A DNA stretch of 64,000 bases from Mycolicibacter senuensis (GTDB lineage: Bacteria > Actinomycetota > Actinomycetes > Mycobacteriales > Mycobacteriaceae). The stretch spans positions 62,001 through 126,000 of the forward strand of contig NZ_LQPS01000025.1 of assembly GCF_002101885.1 (NCBI RefSeq). Reading direction: 5' to 3'. A program made the position numbers and the translations under genes. A model generated the notes under the pieces. The model was not told the origin of the DNA. It did not search any database and saw nothing but the letters and a program-made list of their open reading frames with translations. Position 1 is the stretch's first letter, and the number at the start of each line of letters is the position of its first letter. Of the stretch, positions 1 through 11,143 are shown one piece after another.

Positions 1-2
1 TC

Positions 3-491
3 AGCTTCTACATGGTGCTGACCCTGGCCGCGATGAACGACATCATCGCGTGGAAGTTCCACATCTCGCTGAATGCGACGACCTGGATCGGACGCATCGG
101 GATGGTGATACTGCCGCCGATCATGTTCTTCGTCACCTACCGGTGGTGCGTCGGGCTGCAGCGCAGTGACCGTGACGTGCTCGAGCACGGCGTCGAGACC
201 GGCATCATCAAGCGGTTGCCGCACGGCGCCTACATCGAGTTGCACCAGCCACTGGGACCGGTCGACGAGCACGGTCACCCGATTCCGCTGGAGTACGCCG
301 GTGCGCCGCTGCCCAAGCGGATGAACAAGCTCGGCTCCGGCGGCGCCCCCGGCCGGGGCAGCTTCCTGACCGCGGACCCGGCCTCCGAGGACGCCGCGCT
401 CAACGAGGCCGCCCACGCCAGCGAACGGCGCGCGTTGACCGCGCTGGCCGAGCGCCAGGACGGCGACGGCGACGGCAACGGCCAGCACTGA
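3..491 (+). CDS. qcrB: Cytochrome bc1 complex cytochrome b subunit, C-terminal part (5' end outside window)
   Basis: This is the last ~162 residues of QcrB, the membrane cytochrome b subunit of the actinobacterial menaquinol:cytochrome c reductase that feeds the aa3 oxidase. The reading frame is already open at the window edge, so the start lies upstream. The sequence shows a final hydrophobic helix (about residues 20-48 of the visible part, rich in I, M, V and F) and then a long charged cytoplasmic tail. A long hydrophilic tail of this kind is typical of actinobacterial QcrB. The tail ends in a Gly/Asp-rich stretch. The context fits: ctaF and ctaC of the terminal oxidase lie 2.4 kb downstream on the other strand, as in Mtb. 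Confidence 0.95.
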   Translation, partial: SFYMVLTLAAMNDIIAWKFHISLNATTWIGRIGMVILPPIMFFVTYRWCVGLQRSDRDVLEHGVETGIIKRLPHGAYIELHQPLGPVDEHGHPIPLEYAGAPLPKRMNKLGSGGAPGRGSFLTADPASEDAALNEAAHASERRALTALAERQDGDGDGNGQH

Positions 492-591
492 CCCTCGGCG
501 GTCGGGCGAGCTGCGAAGCCTGCTGCGCGGGCTTCCGGTCCTGACCGGTTCCGCGCCGGAGTTCGATCCGGCGCGGGCACCCGGGGATCCG

Positions 592-1160
592 GTGGAGCTG
601 TTCATCCGGTGGCTGCTGCACGCCGTCGACGGCGGTGTCGCGGAGCCGCACGCCATGACGGTCTCCACGGTGTCCGCATCGGCGGAGCCGCGGCCGTCGG
701 CGCGGGTGCTGATACTCAAGGACATCGACCGCGCCGGGTGGCATTTCGCGGCCAGCTCGGTGAGCCGCAAGGGCGCCGAACTGGCCCGCAATCCAGCTGT
801 GGCGCTGACGTTCTACTGGCCCGCGCTGGGCCGGCAGGTCAGGGTCGAGGGAGTTGCCCGCGCCGACCCTCCGCAGCTGACGGCCGAGGACTTCCGGGCG
901 CGCTCGGACGTGGCCCGCACGATGGCGCTGACCGGGCGGCAGAGCCAGCCCTACCGCGATCCCACCGAGATCAGCGAGGCGCTGTCGAAGGCCCGCCTGG
1001 AGCTGGACGCTCCCCCACCCTGGTCCCCGACGACTGGGTCTCGTATGCAGTGCGCGCCGACACCGTCGAGTTCTGGCAGTCAGACCCGGATCGCCGGCAC
1101 CGCAGGCTGCGTTACGAACGCGACGGCGAGGGCTGGGCCACGACACTGCTGTGGCCGTGA
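592..1160 (+). pseudogene. Pyridoxamine 5'-phosphate oxidase-like protein, frameshifted
   Basis: Two adjacent frames together encode one PNPOx-fold protein. The first (from a GTG at 592) covers the FMN-binding barrel, with AMTVSTV, PSARVLILKD and a GRQVRVEG strand. The second, after about 1010, carries the typical C-terminal PNPOx end, with DDWVSYAVRAD, VEFWQ and the final RLRYERDGEGW, and stops at 1160. The frame changes at a C-rich run (1009-1016). Removing those 8 bases restores one frame through ELD-TLVPDDW. The in-frame sequence upstream of 592, back to about 490, also looks like this family's N-terminus but has no ATG, GTG or TTG. Such proteins bind FMN (or F420) and reduce or oxidise small substrates. 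It could instead be a sequencing error in the C run. Confidence 0.7.
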
Positions 1161-1166
1161 GGCGCG

Positions 1167-1808
1167 TCAGCCGAACCGGGACGGCAGTTCGAGCACGTCG
1201 TCCAGCCGGCGCAGGTACAGCCACGGGATCACCGGCATGGCAACCGTGATCGCACCGGCCAGCCCGTAGCAGACCCAGGAGCCGGTGTCCTTGCCGACCG
1301 CCATCAGATAGGTCGCGGCCGCGACCATGGTCAGCGCGCCGCCGAGGGCGCTGCCGAGCACGGTGACGCCGTGCAGCAGCACCCGGTCCACCTGCGCCTG
1401 GTTGGGCAGCAACGCCGGTCGCGCGGCAGCCGACCGTCGGCCCGGGGCATCGAACCCGCGTTGCGGCAGCGGCGCCCCGGGCCGGGCGCGCGGCCCGGCC
1501 GCGGCCGGCGGTGCGAAGCCGGCGGATCGCTGCGCCGGGCCGGCCTGACGGGCTCGCAGCAGCACCGGGATCGCGGCCAGGATGACCAGGGCGGAGACGC
1601 CGATGACGATGTACAGCAGGCCGGTGGGTGAACTATCGGTCGGCTGGTCGAAACCCCGCCCGAGGTCGACCAGTGCGACCGTGGCCGCCACGCTCGTGCC
1701 CAGCAGTGCCAGCCAGATCGCCGCGCAGACACCGAGCAGCACCCGGTCGGTGACCTCCGGGGACTGCCCCGGATGGACGAATCGGTCCGCGATGTTCTTG
1801 CCGACCAT
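1167..1808 (-). CDS. Conserved mycobacterial membrane protein (Rv2197c-like)
   Basis: A 213-residue membrane protein of unknown function. It has four apparent membrane segments in two pairs: near residues 25-50 and 62-83 (VLLGVCAAIWLALLG; LLYIVIGVSALVILAAIPVLL), then two more near residues 145-195. A hydrophilic Arg/Pro/Ala-rich loop separates the pairs. Its ATG overlaps the stop of mmpS3 by one base (TGATG on the minus strand), so the two are probably translated together. Position between qcrB and mmpS3 matches Rv2197c of Mtb, which has almost the same length. The link to respiration is by location only. Confidence 0.8.
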   Translation of the reverse strand: MVGKNIADRFVHPGQSPEVTDRVLLGVCAAIWLALLGTSVAATVALVDLGRGFDQPTDSSPTGLLYIVIGVSALVILAAIPVLLRARQAGPAQRSAGFAPPAAAGPRARPGAPLPQRGFDAPGRRSAAARPALLPNQAQVDRVLLHGVTVLGSALGGALTMVAAATYLMAVGKDTGSWVCYGLAGAITVAMPVIPWLYLRRLDDVLELPSRFG

Positions 1809-2713
1809 CAGCAGGCCGTCGCCGGTGCGTCGTTGCTGTTGGAGGACAGCACCCTGCCGTCACTGCTGGTGATCGAGCAGTTGAGCTTGCTCAGCCGCAG
1901 CATGCTGGACGCCTCCACCGAACCGATCTCCGACTGGGAGATCGGCGTCAACGTCAACGACCACGGAATGTAGGCGTTGCGTTGGGTCCGGCGTTGCCCG
2001 GAGGCGTCGACGTAGGTGATCGTGATCTGGTCGAATGGCGCCTTGGTGCCGGTGACCGAGTAGGTCACCTGCATCGGCTTGGCCTGCGTGGTCGTGGTGG
2101 GCTCCGGTGTCGTAGTGGATGGTTCGGGGGCGGGAGTCTCAACCGGCGGCGGCGGCGGAGGCGGCGGCTCCTCACTCGGCGGCGGCGGGGGCGGCGGCTC
2201 CTCACTCGACGGCGGCGGGGGCGGCGGCACGGTGGTGGTCGGGGCGCTGGTTCGGGTGATCTCGTCCTGCACCGGCGGCTGCGACACGGTGGTGCTGGTC
2301 GTGGCGGGGGTGGCCAGGTCATGGGTCTCGCTGCGGGCGAACAGCAGCGCCACCGACACCACCAGGGAGATCGCGGCGACGATCACGGTGACCCCGACCA
2401 CCCAGGGCCAGCGGGGCGTCTTGGCGTGCGGGTCCGGCTCGTCGGGCGTGCTGTAGTTGTCGTAGTCGTACAACCGTGGGTCGGCCGGCACATAGGGGCC
2501 GCTCAAGAACTGCTCGGACTCCGGCGCCGAATAGGCCTGGGAGTAGGCCGTGCTGTCGGGGGCCCCGCCGGCGGCGGCCGCGTCGTCGATCGCCGGGATG
2601 TCCCTGTCGCCGGCCGCACCCGAGACCGCTTCCGGAGCCGAGTCAGCGGCCGGTTGACCGTTGCCGGGGACGTCTTCTCCAGAACCCGACTCCGGGGGAT
2701 TCGGCCCGCTCAT
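1808..2713 (-). CDS. mmpS3: MmpS3 membrane protein
   Basis: A 301-residue MmpS-family protein. It has an acidic N-terminal cytoplasmic part (about residues 1-100), one membrane segment (about 103-127, [19 protein letters not shown]), a long Pro/Glu/Ser/Thr linker with runs of up to eight prolines, and a C-terminal beta-rich MmpS domain (about 215-301, starting near [13 protein letters not shown]) with two cysteines near the end. MmpS proteins act beside MmpL exporters. MmpS3 is an orphan conserved in mycobacteria and has been connected with cell envelope growth. No MmpL gene is next to it here. The proline linker would span the periplasm. The downstream membrane gene overlaps it by one base. 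Confidence 0.92.
   Translation of the reverse strand: MSGPNPPESGSGEDVPGNGQPAADSAPEAVSGAAGDRDIPAIDDAAAAGGAPDSTAYSQAYSAPESEQFLSGPYVPADPRLYDYDNYSTPDEPDPHAKTPRWPWVVGVTVIVAAISLVVSVALLFARSETHDLATPATTSTTVSQPPVQDEITRTSAPTTTVPPPPPPSSEEPPPPPPPSEEPPPPPPPPVETPAPEPSTTTPEPTTTTQAKPMQVTYSVTGTKAPFDQITITYVDASGQRRTQRNAYIPWSLTLTPISQSEIGSVEASSMLRLSKLNCSITSSDGRVLSSNSNDAPATAC
2161..2220. repeat. Tandem 30-bp coding repeat in the MmpS3 proline-rich linker
   Basis: Two adjacent 30-bp units (2161-2190 and 2191-2220) differ at one base (2179 versus 2209). They encode the Pro-rich/SSEE units of the MmpS3 linker, and a third unit begins at 2221. Such repeats change length by slippage in whole codons. Confidence 0.85.
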
Positions 2714-2843
2714 TCCCGCCTATCCTGTTCCAACCTGTGCGCCCACGCGCGCCACCCACCGCAGCCGAATTCGACCACCGTTGGTCATTGTGCACCGGCA
2801 ACCCTACCCAAACGGGTCGACACGGCGGCGCGTGCGGACCGGC

Positions 2844-3263
2844 TCAGTGTTTCTCGGGGCCGACGTAGTACTCGAAGACCAGCCCGGCCACGCTCGATAT
2901 CACCAGCACCACGCCGGCGGCGATCAGCCACGGCAGCCACAACGCGATCCCGACGGCGGCCACCGATCCGGACAGCGCGATCAGGATCGGCCACCAACTG
3001 TGCGGGCTGAAGAACCCCAGCTCCCCGGCGCCGTCACTGATCTCGGCCGCCTCGTAGTCCTCGGGGCGGGTGTCGAGCCGACGCGCCACGAACCGGAAGA
3101 AGGTGGCCACGATCAGGGCCATCACCCCGGTCAGGATCAGCGCCGTGGTCCCGGCCCACTCCACACCGCCGGTGGCGAACAGGTTGGTCAAGACGGCGTA
3201 AACGATCCCGACCACCACGAAGAAGGTGGCCACGAACTCGAACAGCCTGGATTCGATGCGCAT
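2844..3263 (-). CDS. ctaF: Cytochrome c oxidase polypeptide 4
   Basis: A 139-residue small subunit of the actinobacterial aa3-type cytochrome c oxidase (Rv2199c-like). It has four hydrophobic segments: about residues 7-28, 37-58, 90-108 and 112-132. The start [11 protein letters not shown] matches the family and lies 10 bp from the ctaC stop, so ctaC-ctaF form one transcription unit. The subunit stabilises the bc1-aa3 supercomplex and has no catalytic residues of its own. Confidence 0.93.
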   Translation of the reverse strand: MRIESRLFEFVATFFVVVGIVYAVLTNLFATGGVEWAGTTALILTGVMALIVATFFRFVARRLDTRPEDYEAAEISDGAGELGFFSPHSWWPILIALSGSVAAVGIALWLPWLIAAGVVLVISSVAGLVFEYYVGPEKH

Positions 3264-3273
3264 GACGTTGTCC

Positions 3274-4332
3274 CTACTTGTTGCTGGCTTGCGGGGCAAG
3301 CAGACCGCGACGGCTATCGAACGGGAACGTGGTGGTGGCCAGGGGCTCCTGGTTGATCGCCTCCAGCGCCTCGGCGTTGCTCTTCCCGGCGATGCGCTGG
3401 CCGAGGTAGGCCTTGAAGTCGTTGGGCGAGACCACCCGGACCTCGAAGTTCATCATCGCGTGGTAGGTACCGCACATCTCGGCGCAGTGACCGACGAACG
3501 CGCCTTCCTTCTGGATCTCGGAGACCTGGAAGGTGTTCACCTGGTTGTTGCGCTCGGGCCAGGCGATCACGTCACGCTTGAACAGGAACTCCGGGACCCA
3601 GAACGAGTGGATGACATCGGCGGAGTTCAGCACGAACTCGATGCGCTTGCCGCTGGGCACCACCAGCACCGGCACCTCATTGGTGGTGCCGAGCGTCTCG
3701 ACCTTGTCGAAGTTGAGGTAACTGCGGTCCTCGGTGTTGACCCCGTGGATGGGTCCGACCAGCTCCTTGCCGTGCTCGTCGACGCCCTCCGGCTTGGAGA
3801 TCATGGCGTCTTTGCGCTGCTGGTCCGCGCCGTCGTAGCTCAGCGTGCCGTCGCGGAAGTCGACCTTCTGGTAGCCGAACTTCCAGTTCCACTGGAAGGC
3901 GGTGACGTTGACGACCACCTCGGGGTCGGGCTCGTGGTGCAGCATCTTCTCCTGCACCACGACGGTGAAGTAGAAGATCACCGCGATGGCCAGGAACGGC
4001 AGGACGGTCAGCCCGAGTTCCAGCGGCATGTTGTAGCCGAACTGACGCGGCAGTTCGGTGTCGGTCGGCTTCTTCCGGTGGAAGTACGCCGACCAGAAGA
4101 TCATCACCCAGACGATTCCGCCGATCACCACCGAGGCGATCACCATGCCGAGCCACAGCTTGTAGTTGGCCTCGGCCTCCGGCGTGATGCCCTTGGGCCA
4201 GCCGAAACCGACCACGTCGGTCCAGTCGAAGCTGCAGCCGCTGAGCGTCACCGCAAGTAGCCCGAGCACGCCGGCTCCCGCCAGCGGCCGAAGCAGACGG
4301 CTAAGCACAACGCCCTGCCCGCGACGTGTCAC
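3274..4332 (-). CDS. ctaC: Cytochrome c oxidase subunit II
   Basis: A 352-residue CtaC lipoprotein, the CuA subunit that takes electrons from the bc1 complex. The GTG at 4332 is chosen because GAGGAGG lies 7 bases upstream; an ATG 21 bases further upstream is possible. A signal peptide ends in the lipobox LSGC (Cys33). Two membrane helices follow, near residues 65-90 and 110-132. The C-terminal cupredoxin domain shows the CuA ligands: the distal His ([10 protein letters not shown]), then [13 protein letters not shown] with both Cys, His and Met. Mycobacterial CtaC is normally lipidated at this cysteine. It is followed closely by ctaF. Confidence 0.95.
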   Translation of the reverse strand: MTRRGQGVVLSRLLRPLAGAGVLGLLAVTLSGCSFDWTDVVGFGWPKGITPEAEANYKLWLGMVIASVVIGGIVWVMIFWSAYFHRKKPTDTELPRQFGYNMPLELGLTVLPFLAIAVIFYFTVVVQEKMLHHEPDPEVVVNVTAFQWNWKFGYQKVDFRDGTLSYDGADQQRKDAMISKPEGVDEHGKELVGPIHGVNTEDRSYLNFDKVETLGTTNEVPVLVVPSGKRIEFVLNSADVIHSFWVPEFLFKRDVIAWPERNNQVNTFQVSEIQKEGAFVGHCAEMCGTYHAMMNFEVRVVSPNDFKAYLGQRIAGKSNAEALEAINQEPLATTTFPFDSRRGLLAPQASNK

Positions 4333-4524
4333 GTTGGTGCCTCCTCGAGTCACAGACCGGGCCGGCGTGAACCGGCGGAGCAGTCGAATACTACGCAGCG
4401 TAGACCACCGGAGTCACCCCGGTTCGGCTGACCTGCCGGTTGGCCGGTCCGGCCGGCTCGACCACCGGCCCTGTGCAGGCCTACGGGGTCTGAGGCCGAT
4501 CCCGGTGCGGCATACTGAGACCCG

Positions 4525-6504
4525 ATGTGTGGACTGCTGGCCTTCGTGCGTGCCCCGGCCGGCACCGCCAACCCCACCCCGGACGCCGCTGCGGGCCCGG
4601 CCGACCTCACCGACATCGTCACCACGGTCGAACGGGCGGCGCACCTGATGCGCCATCGGGGCCCCGACGAACTGGGCACCTGGACCGGCGACGGAGTCGC
4701 GCTGGGCTTCAACCGGTTGTCGATCATCGACATCGAGCATTCGCATCAGCCGCTGCGCTGGGGACCCGCCGACCAGGCGGACCGCTATGTACTGGTGTTC
4801 AACGGGGAGATCTACAACTACCTCGAGCTGCGCGAGGAGCTGGCCGCCACCCACGGCGCCGTCTTCCACACCGACGGTGACGGGGAGGCGATCGTCGCCG
4901 GCTACCACCACTGGGGCGCCGACGTGCTGCCCCGGCTGCGCGGCATGTTCGCCTTCGCGCTGTGGGACACCGTGCGCGGCGAGCTGTTCTGCGCTCGCGA
5001 CCCGTTCGGGATCAAGCCGCTGTTCATGGCCAGCGGGCCGGGCGGCACCGCAGTGGGCAGTGAGAAGAAGTCGCTGCTCGACATGGCCGAGCTGGTGGGC
5101 TTCGACCTCGGCGACGCCGGGATCGACCCGCGGGCCCTGCAGCACTACACGGTGCTGCAGTACGTGCCCGAACCCGAAACACTGCACCGCGGGGTGCGGC
5201 GGCTGGAGTCGGGCTGCTGGGCGCGGATCAGCCCGGACCGGCCGGTCCCGGAGATCACCCGCTACTTCAAGCCCCGATTCGACGCCACCCCGATCACCCG
5301 CGACACCGAACAGGCCCGCTACGACGAGATCACCGCGGTGCTGGAGGACTCGGTCGCCAAGCACATGCGGGCCGACGTCACGGTGGGCGCGTTCCTGTCC
5401 GGCGGGATCGACTCCACGGCGATCGCCGCGTTGGCGATGCGCCACAACCCGAAGCTGATCACGTTCACCACCGGGTTCGAGCGGGAGGGCTTCTCCGAGA
5501 TCGACGTCGCCGCAGCGTCCGCCGAGGCGATCGGCGCCCGGCATGTGGTCAAGGTCGTCAGCCCGGCCGAGTTCGTCGCCGCCTTGCCCGAGATCGTCTG
5601 GTACCTCGACGACCCGGTCGCCGACCCGGCCCTGGTCCCGCTGTACTTCATCGCCGCCGAGGCCCGCAAGCACGTCAAGGTGGTGCTGTCCGGGGAGGGC
5701 GCCGACGAGTTGTTCGGCGGCTACACGATCTACCGCGAGCCGCTGTCACTGCGGCCGTTCAACTACCTGCCGGCAGCGATGCGCCGGTCCATGGGCAAGG
5801 TGTCCAAGCCACTTCCGGACGGGATGCGGGGCAAGAGCCTGCTGCACCGCGGGTCGCTGACCCTCGAGGAGCGCTACTACGGCAACGCCCGCAGCTTCTC
5901 CGACGAGCAGCTGCGCGCGGTGTTGCCCGGCTTCTCCCCCGAGTGGACGCACACCGATGTGACCGCGCCGCTGTACGCCGAATCGGCCGGCTGGGATCCG
6001 GTGGCCCGGATGCAGCACGTCGATCTGTTCACCTGGCTGCGCGGCGACATCCTGGTCAAAGCGGACAAGATGACGATGGCCAACTCGCTGGAGCTGCGGG
6101 TGCCGTTCCTGGACCCGGAGGTGTTCGCGGTGGCGTCCCGGCTGCCGGTATCGGCCAAGATCACCCGCGCCACCACCAAGTACGCGCTGCGCCGCGCGCT
6201 GGAGCCGATCATCCCCGCTCACGTGCTGCACCGGCCCAAGCTCGGTTTCCCGGTGCCGCTGCGGCACTGGCTGCGCGCCGGCGAACTGCTGGAGTGGGCC
6301 TACGCCACGGTCGACGCCACCGGCGCGGGCCACCTGATCGACGCCGCCGCGGTGCGCACCATGCTCGACGAGCATCGGGCCGGCACCGCCGATCACAGCC
6401 GGCGACTGTGGACCGTGCTGATCTTCATGCTCTGGCACGCGATCTTCGTCGAGCACTCGGTGATCCCGCAGATCAGCGAGCCGACGTACCCGGTGCAGCT
6501 TTAG
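4525..6504 (+). CDS. asnB: Glutamine-dependent asparagine synthetase-type amidotransferase
   Basis: A 659-residue AsnB. The N-terminal glutaminase (Ntn) domain begins MCGLLAFV, so Cys2 is the nucleophile, followed by RHRGPDE and FNGEIYNY. The synthetase domain has the ATP pyrophosphatase loop FLSGGIDSTAIAAL (about residues 290-303), then LSGEGADELFGGY and the conserved LRVPFLDPE. Length and start agree with Rv2201 (652 residues). In corynebacteria and mycobacteria the relatives of this enzyme (LtsA/AsnB) are reported to amidate the diaminopimelate residue of peptidoglycan, so cell-wall amidation is as likely a role as asparagine synthesis. It is transcribed away from ctaC, with 192 bp between the genes. 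Confidence 0.93.
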   Translation: MCGLLAFVRAPAGTANPTPDAAAGPADLTDIVTTVERAAHLMRHRGPDELGTWTGDGVALGFNRLSIIDIEHSHQPLRWGPADQADRYVLVFNGEIYNYLELREELAATHGAVFHTDGDGEAIVAGYHHWGADVLPRLRGMFAFALWDTVRGELFCARDPFGIKPLFMASGPGGTAVGSEKKSLLDMAELVGFDLGDAGIDPRALQHYTVLQYVPEPETLHRGVRRLESGCWARISPDRPVPEITRYFKPRFDATPITRDTEQARYDEITAVLEDSVAKHMRADVTVGAFLSGGIDSTAIAALAMRHNPKLITFTTGFEREGFSEIDVAAASAEAIGARHVVKVVSPAEFVAALPEIVWYLDDPVADPALVPLYFIAAEARKHVKVVLSGEGADELFGGYTIYREPLSLRPFNYLPAAMRRSMGKVSKPLPDGMRGKSLLHRGSLTLEERYYGNARSFSDEQLRAVLPGFSPEWTHTDVTAPLYAESAGWDPVARMQHVDLFTWLRGDILVKADKMTMANSLELRVPFLDPEVFAVASRLPVSAKITRATTKYALRRALEPIIPAHVLHRPKLGFPVPLRHWLRAGELLEWAYATVDATGAGHLIDAAAVRTMLDEHRAGTADHSRRLWTVLIFMLWHAIFVEHSVIPQISEPTYPVQL

Positions 6505-6506
6505 CG

Positions 6507-6563
6507 CGAGCCTGTAGTTAGCGCGAGAAAGTGCGAGAAGGCACCACGCCACCTACAGGCTCG
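6507..6563. terminator. Long-loop inverted repeat between convergent asnB and adoK
   Basis: A perfect 11-bp inverted repeat (CGAGCCTGTAG at 6507-6517, CTACAGGCTCG at 6553-6563) encloses 35 bases. It fills the gap between two genes that end facing each other, so a two-way terminator is the simplest reading. There is no T-tract, which is usual in mycobacteria. The inner sequence has a second weak pair (GCGCGAG/GTGCGAG). Confidence 0.55.
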
Positions 6564-6569
6564 ACGCAA

Positions 6570-7547
<978 letters not shown>

Positions 7548-7708
7548 CTATCCCCCTTGTGTTGCCAACGTGGACCTGAATGTGGGTTCCCACGGTAGCG
7601 GTCGGTCGAACCCCGGGCATCGGCGGGCAGCACGAAAGCCGGGCAGCGCAAAGCGGCCGGGCCGGGTGCGGGCAAACCGCACAAGGGCCGCCGGTCGCTG
7701 CTAGCCGG

Positions 7709-8065
7709 TCAGTTGAACGAGTCGCCGCACGAGCAGGAGCCGCCGGCGTTGGGGTTCTCGATGGTGAAGCCCTGCTTGTCGATCTGGTCGGCGTAGCCGA
7801 TCTCCGCGCCCTGCAGGTAGGGCGCGCTCATCCGGTCGACGGCCAGTTTCACACCGTTGAACTCCGCGATCACGTCACCGTCGAGGGTGCGGTCGTCGAA
7901 GAACAGGTTGTAGCGCAGGCCGGCGCAGCCGCCGGGTTGGACCGAGATGCGCAGCGTCAGGTCGTCACGTCCCTCTTGGGCCAGCAGCGACTTCACCTTG
8001 GCTGCGGCGTCATCGGTCAAGACCACGCCATGAGACTCGGTGGTCGACTGATCCTGAACAGTCAT
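7709..8065 (-). CDS. A-type iron-sulfur cluster carrier (HesB/IscA/ErpA family)
   Basis: A 118-residue A-type carrier, the same length as Rv2204c. The three cluster-binding cysteines are present: Cys in PGGCAGLRYN and the C-terminal pair in SCSCGDSF. Such proteins pass Fe-S clusters to apoenzymes; a likely local client is the radical-SAM enzyme LipA (24.3 kb), but that is inference. It is a single gene with its own upstream gap. Confidence 0.93.
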   Translation of the reverse strand: MTVQDQSTTESHGVVLTDDAAAKVKSLLAQEGRDDLTLRISVQPGGCAGLRYNLFFDDRTLDGDVIAEFNGVKLAVDRMSAPYLQGAEIGYADQIDKQGFTIENPNAGGSCSCGDSFN

Positions 8066-8171
8066 TGCGTCTCCCTATTGCGGTTGATCACGGGTCGGGC
8101 TCCTGGTTCCAGCCTCAGCTCCGAGGCGTCGAAGTCCACCGTCACAACGATACCCTGCGCCGACGTGTTCC

Positions 8172-9323
8172 CTACCGCGCCGCCGGGCCCTGGGAATCGG
8201 CCCGCCGGATGCCGATCTGGGCCGCAAGCACGGTGGTCAGACCGATCAGCTGGTTGGCGGCGTCGACCAGCGCCAGACCCACCGAGCCGGCATGGTCGGC
8301 GATCGCGCGGGCGGCCACCACGCCGGTCGACCGCAGCGCCGGCTCGTCCAGGCTGATCTGGCCGGCCAGCACCAGCACCGGCAGCTGCCGGGTCCGGGCT
8401 GCGGCGCACAGCGAACCGATCACCTTGCCGTGCAGTGACTGCTGGTCGAACCGGCCCTCGCCGGTGACCAGCACGTCGGCGTCGGCGAGCGCGGCCGCCA
8501 GGTCGGTGTGGCGCGCCACGATGGCGGCGCCCGACTCGGCCACGCCGCCCAGGGCGAGCAGGGCCGCGCCGATGCCGCCGGCGGCGCCGGCCCCCGAGGC
8601 GGCACTGACCTGCCGTCCGGCGGTGGCGTCGAGTTCGGCCGCCCAGGCGGTCAGGCGGGTTTCGAGTACCGCGACCGTGGCAGCGTCGGCGCCCTTCTGC
8701 GGACCGAACACCCGGGCCGCGCCCCACGGGCCCAGCAGCGGGTATTCGACGTCGCAGGCCGCGATCAGCTCGACATCGGCGAGCCGCTTCCTGGCGGCGG
8801 TCAAGCCGCCCAGTTCGTCGACCATGCCCTTTCCGCCGTCGGTGCAGGCGCTCCCTCCGAGTCCCACCACGATCCGCCGTGCCCCGGCCGTGAGTGCGGC
8901 CTCGATGAGCTGGCCCACCCCGGTGCTGTGGGCCGCCAGCGCGGTCCGCGGCGACGGAGAACCGTCCAGCGCCGCCAGGCCGCAGGCCTGGGCACATTCC
9001 AGGTAGGCCGTCTCGGCCGCCGCATCCCAGAACCACTCCGCCTCGACCGGGGTGTCCAGCGGGCCGCTGACCCGGCAGCGCTGCACGGTGCCCGGATCGG
9101 CGTCGCCCAGCCGGGCTGCCAGCACGGCCACGAATCCCGGGCCGCCGTCGGACTGCGGGGCGATCGCCAGCCGGTCGTGGGGGCGGCTGCGATGCCACCC
9201 GGTCGAGATCGCGGCGGCGGCCTGCACCGCGGTCAGGCTCTCGCCGTAGCAGTCCGGTGCGATCAGCACCCGCAGCCCGGCCGCCCCGGACGAGGAGGCG
9301 CCGGCACCGCGGGGGTCAGCCAT
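8172..9323 (-). CDS. Glycerate kinase family protein
   Basis: A 383-residue member of the GlxK/GarK glycerate kinase family (Rv2205c-like), which uses ATP to make 2- or 3-phosphoglycerate. Seen are the N-terminal [15 protein letters not shown] (family: APDSFKGSLSA), [16 protein letters not shown] near the middle, and the C-terminal [19 protein letters not shown]. The start ATG at 9323 is chosen over an upstream in-frame codon because it gives the shorter, family-like N-terminus. The usual Ser-Phe-Lys of the first motif reads Cys-Tyr-Gly, so activity should not be assumed. It is divergent from the DUF3043 gene at 9384. Confidence 0.85.
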   Translation of the reverse strand: MADPRGAGASSSGAAGLRVLIAPDCYGESLTAVQAAAAISTGWHRSRPHDRLAIAPQSDGGPGFVAVLAARLGDADPGTVQRCRVSGPLDTPVEAEWFWDAAAETAYLECAQACGLAALDGSPSPRTALAAHSTGVGQLIEAALTAGARRIVVGLGGSACTDGGKGMVDELGGLTAARKRLADVELIAACDVEYPLLGPWGAARVFGPQKGADAATVAVLETRLTAWAAELDATAGRQVSAASGAGAAGGIGAALLALGGVAESGAAIVARHTDLAAALADADVLVTGEGRFDQQSLHGKVIGSLCAAARTRQLPVLVLAGQISLDEPALRSTGVVAARAIADHAGSVGLALVDAANQLIGLTTVLAAQIGIRRADSQGPAAR

Positions 9324-9383
9324 ACCGGCAGGGTATAGAGCCACATCGCCGGCCGGGAAGACCGGGCAAGTAATCTGGCGGGC

Positions 9384-10070
9384 GTGAAGCTGCCGGGACG
9401 CAGGAAAGACGAAGCGGGGTCCGCCGGCTCCGCTGACTCCACCGGCGGTGCCGTCGACCTCGACAGCACCGAATCCGAGGCCGTTGCTCGGTCCGGCCTC
9501 ACCGCGCCCAAGGGCCGGCCCACCCCCAAGCGGAATGCGGCCGCCCGACGTCGCGGACCAGTGGCGCCGGCTCCGATGACCTCCGCGGAGGCCCGGGCCA
9601 GGCGCAAGAGCCTGGCCGGACCGAAGCTCAGCAAGGAAGAGCGCCGCGTCGCGAAGGCCGAACGACGCGAGCGGATGGCGCAGCGCCGGGAGCGGATGCT
9701 CTCCGGTGACGAGTCGGCCCTGCTCGAGCGCGACCGCGGCCCGGTGCGCCGGTACGTCCGAAACATCGTCGACGCCCGCTACAACCTGCTCGGGCTGTTC
9801 ATGCCGGTCGCGTTGGGATTGATGTTCCTCATGATCGCGGTCCCGCAGGTGCAGTACTACATCTCGCCGGCGATGTTGCTGCTGATGATTCTGATGGGCG
9901 TCGACGGCGTAGTGCTGGCGCGCAAGGTCGGCAGACTGGTCGACACCAAGTACCCCGACAACACCGAAGCCCGCTGGAAACTGGGCATCTACGCCGCCAG
10001 CAGGGCATCCACGGTGCGCCGGATGCGGGCACCGCGCCCGCAGGTGCGGCGCGGCGAACGCCTCGACTGA
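9384..10070 (+). CDS. DUF3043 membrane protein (Rv2206-like)
   Basis: A 228-residue protein of unknown function, conserved in actinobacteria. The N-terminal ~110 residues are very basic (many Arg/Lys/Ala). Two membrane helices follow, near residues 135-153 and 157-175 ([37 protein letters not shown]), then a short basic tail. GTG start. It lies 23 bp before cobT and may be co-transcribed with it. Confidence 0.85.
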   Translation: MKLPGRRKDEAGSAGSADSTGGAVDLDSTESEAVARSGLTAPKGRPTPKRNAAARRRGPVAPAPMTSAEARARRKSLAGPKLSKEERRVAKAERRERMAQRRERMLSGDESALLERDRGPVRRYVRNIVDARYNLLGLFMPVALGLMFLMIAVPQVQYYISPAMLLLMILMGVDGVVLARKVGRLVDTKYPDNTEARWKLGIYAASRASTVRRMRAPRPQVRRGERLD

Positions 10071-10093
10071 GTTCGGCTCGGGGGCCGTCAGCC

Positions 10094-11143
10094 GTGGATC
10101 CGCAGGAATTCCCGCCGATCAGCCCGCCCGATGCGTCGGTGGCGGCCGCCGCGCGCGCACGGCAGGACTCGCTGACCAAACCGCCCGGCTCACTGGGCCG
10201 CATCGAGGAGCTTTCGGTATGGGCGGCCGCCTGTCAAGGCCGTTGCCCGCCACGGCCGTTCGGCCGAGTCCGGGTGGTGGTGTTCGCCGGTGATCACGGC
10301 GTGACGCGGCAAGGGGTGTCGGCGTACCCGGCGGAGGTGACCGCGCAGATGGCCGCCAACATCGACCGCGGCGGGGCCGCCATCAACGCGCTGGCCGCCG
10401 CCGCCGGCGCGGGCGTGCGGGTGGTCGACATGGCCGTCGACAGCGAGACCTCCGAGTCGCTCAGCGCCCACAAAGTGCGCCGCGGCAGCGGTGACATCGC
10501 CACCGAGGATGCGCTGACCGCTGCCCAGACCGTGGCCGCCGTGGCCGCCGGTCGGCAGATCGCCGACGACGAGGTCGACACCGGGGCCGATCTGCTCATC
10601 CCCGGCGACATGGGGATCGGGAACACCACGGTCGCAACGACTTTGATCGCCGCATTGACCGGCGCCGAGCCGGTCGCGGCGGTCGGTCACGGTACCGGTA
10701 TCGATGACGCCGGCTGGGCACGCAAGACCGCCGTGGTGCGCGACGCGCTGTTCCGGTCGCGCGGGGTGTCGGATCCGTGGGAACTGTTGCGCCGCTGCGG
10801 CGGAGCCGACCTGGCCGCGCTGGCGGGGTTCTGCGCCCAGGCCGCCGTTCGGCGCACACCGGTGCTGCTCGACGGGCTGGCGTCGACGGCCGCCGCCCTG
10901 GTCGCCGAGCGGCTGGCGCCCGGCGCCCGGGCGTGGTGGCAGGCCGGCCACCGCTCGCCGGAGCCCGCCCACGCGCTGGCCTGCGCGGCGCTGGGACTGG
11001 AGCCGATCCTCGATCTGCGGATGCGGCTGGGCGAGGGCACCGGCGCTGCCGTGGCGTTGCCGGTGCTGCACGCCGCCGTGGCGGCGTTGGCGTCGATGTC
11101 CACCTTCGCCGAAGCCGGCGTCACCGACCGTCCGTCGTCATGA
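10094..11143 (+). CDS. cobT: Nicotinate-nucleotide--dimethylbenzimidazole phosphoribosyltransferase
   Basis: A 349-residue CobT. It makes alpha-ribazole phosphate from dimethylbenzimidazole and nicotinate mononucleotide for the lower ligand of cobalamin. Seen are the N-terminal [33 protein letters not shown], the Gly-rich [13 protein letters not shown], and [14 protein letters not shown] near the C-terminus. GTG start. Its TGA overlaps the ATG of cobS (ATGA), showing translational coupling. Confidence 0.95.
   Translation: MDPQEFPPISPPDASVAAAARARQDSLTKPPGSLGRIEELSVWAAACQGRCPPRPFGRVRVVVFAGDHGVTRQGVSAYPAEVTAQMAANIDRGGAAINALAAAAGAGVRVVDMAVDSETSESLSAHKVRRGSGDIATEDALTAAQTVAAVAAGRQIADDEVDTGADLLIPGDMGIGNTTVATTLIAALTGAEPVAAVGHGTGIDDAGWARKTAVVRDALFRSRGVSDPWELLRRCGGADLAALAGFCAQAAVRRTPVLLDGLASTAAALVAERLAPGARAWWQAGHRSPEPAHALACAALGLEPILDLRMRLGEGTGAAVALPVLHAAVAALASMSTFAEAGVTDRPSS

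Noticed and set aside
2161..2220. CRISPR-like array
   Set aside because: The two 30-bp units are adjacent with no spacers and encode the proline-rich linker of MmpS3.
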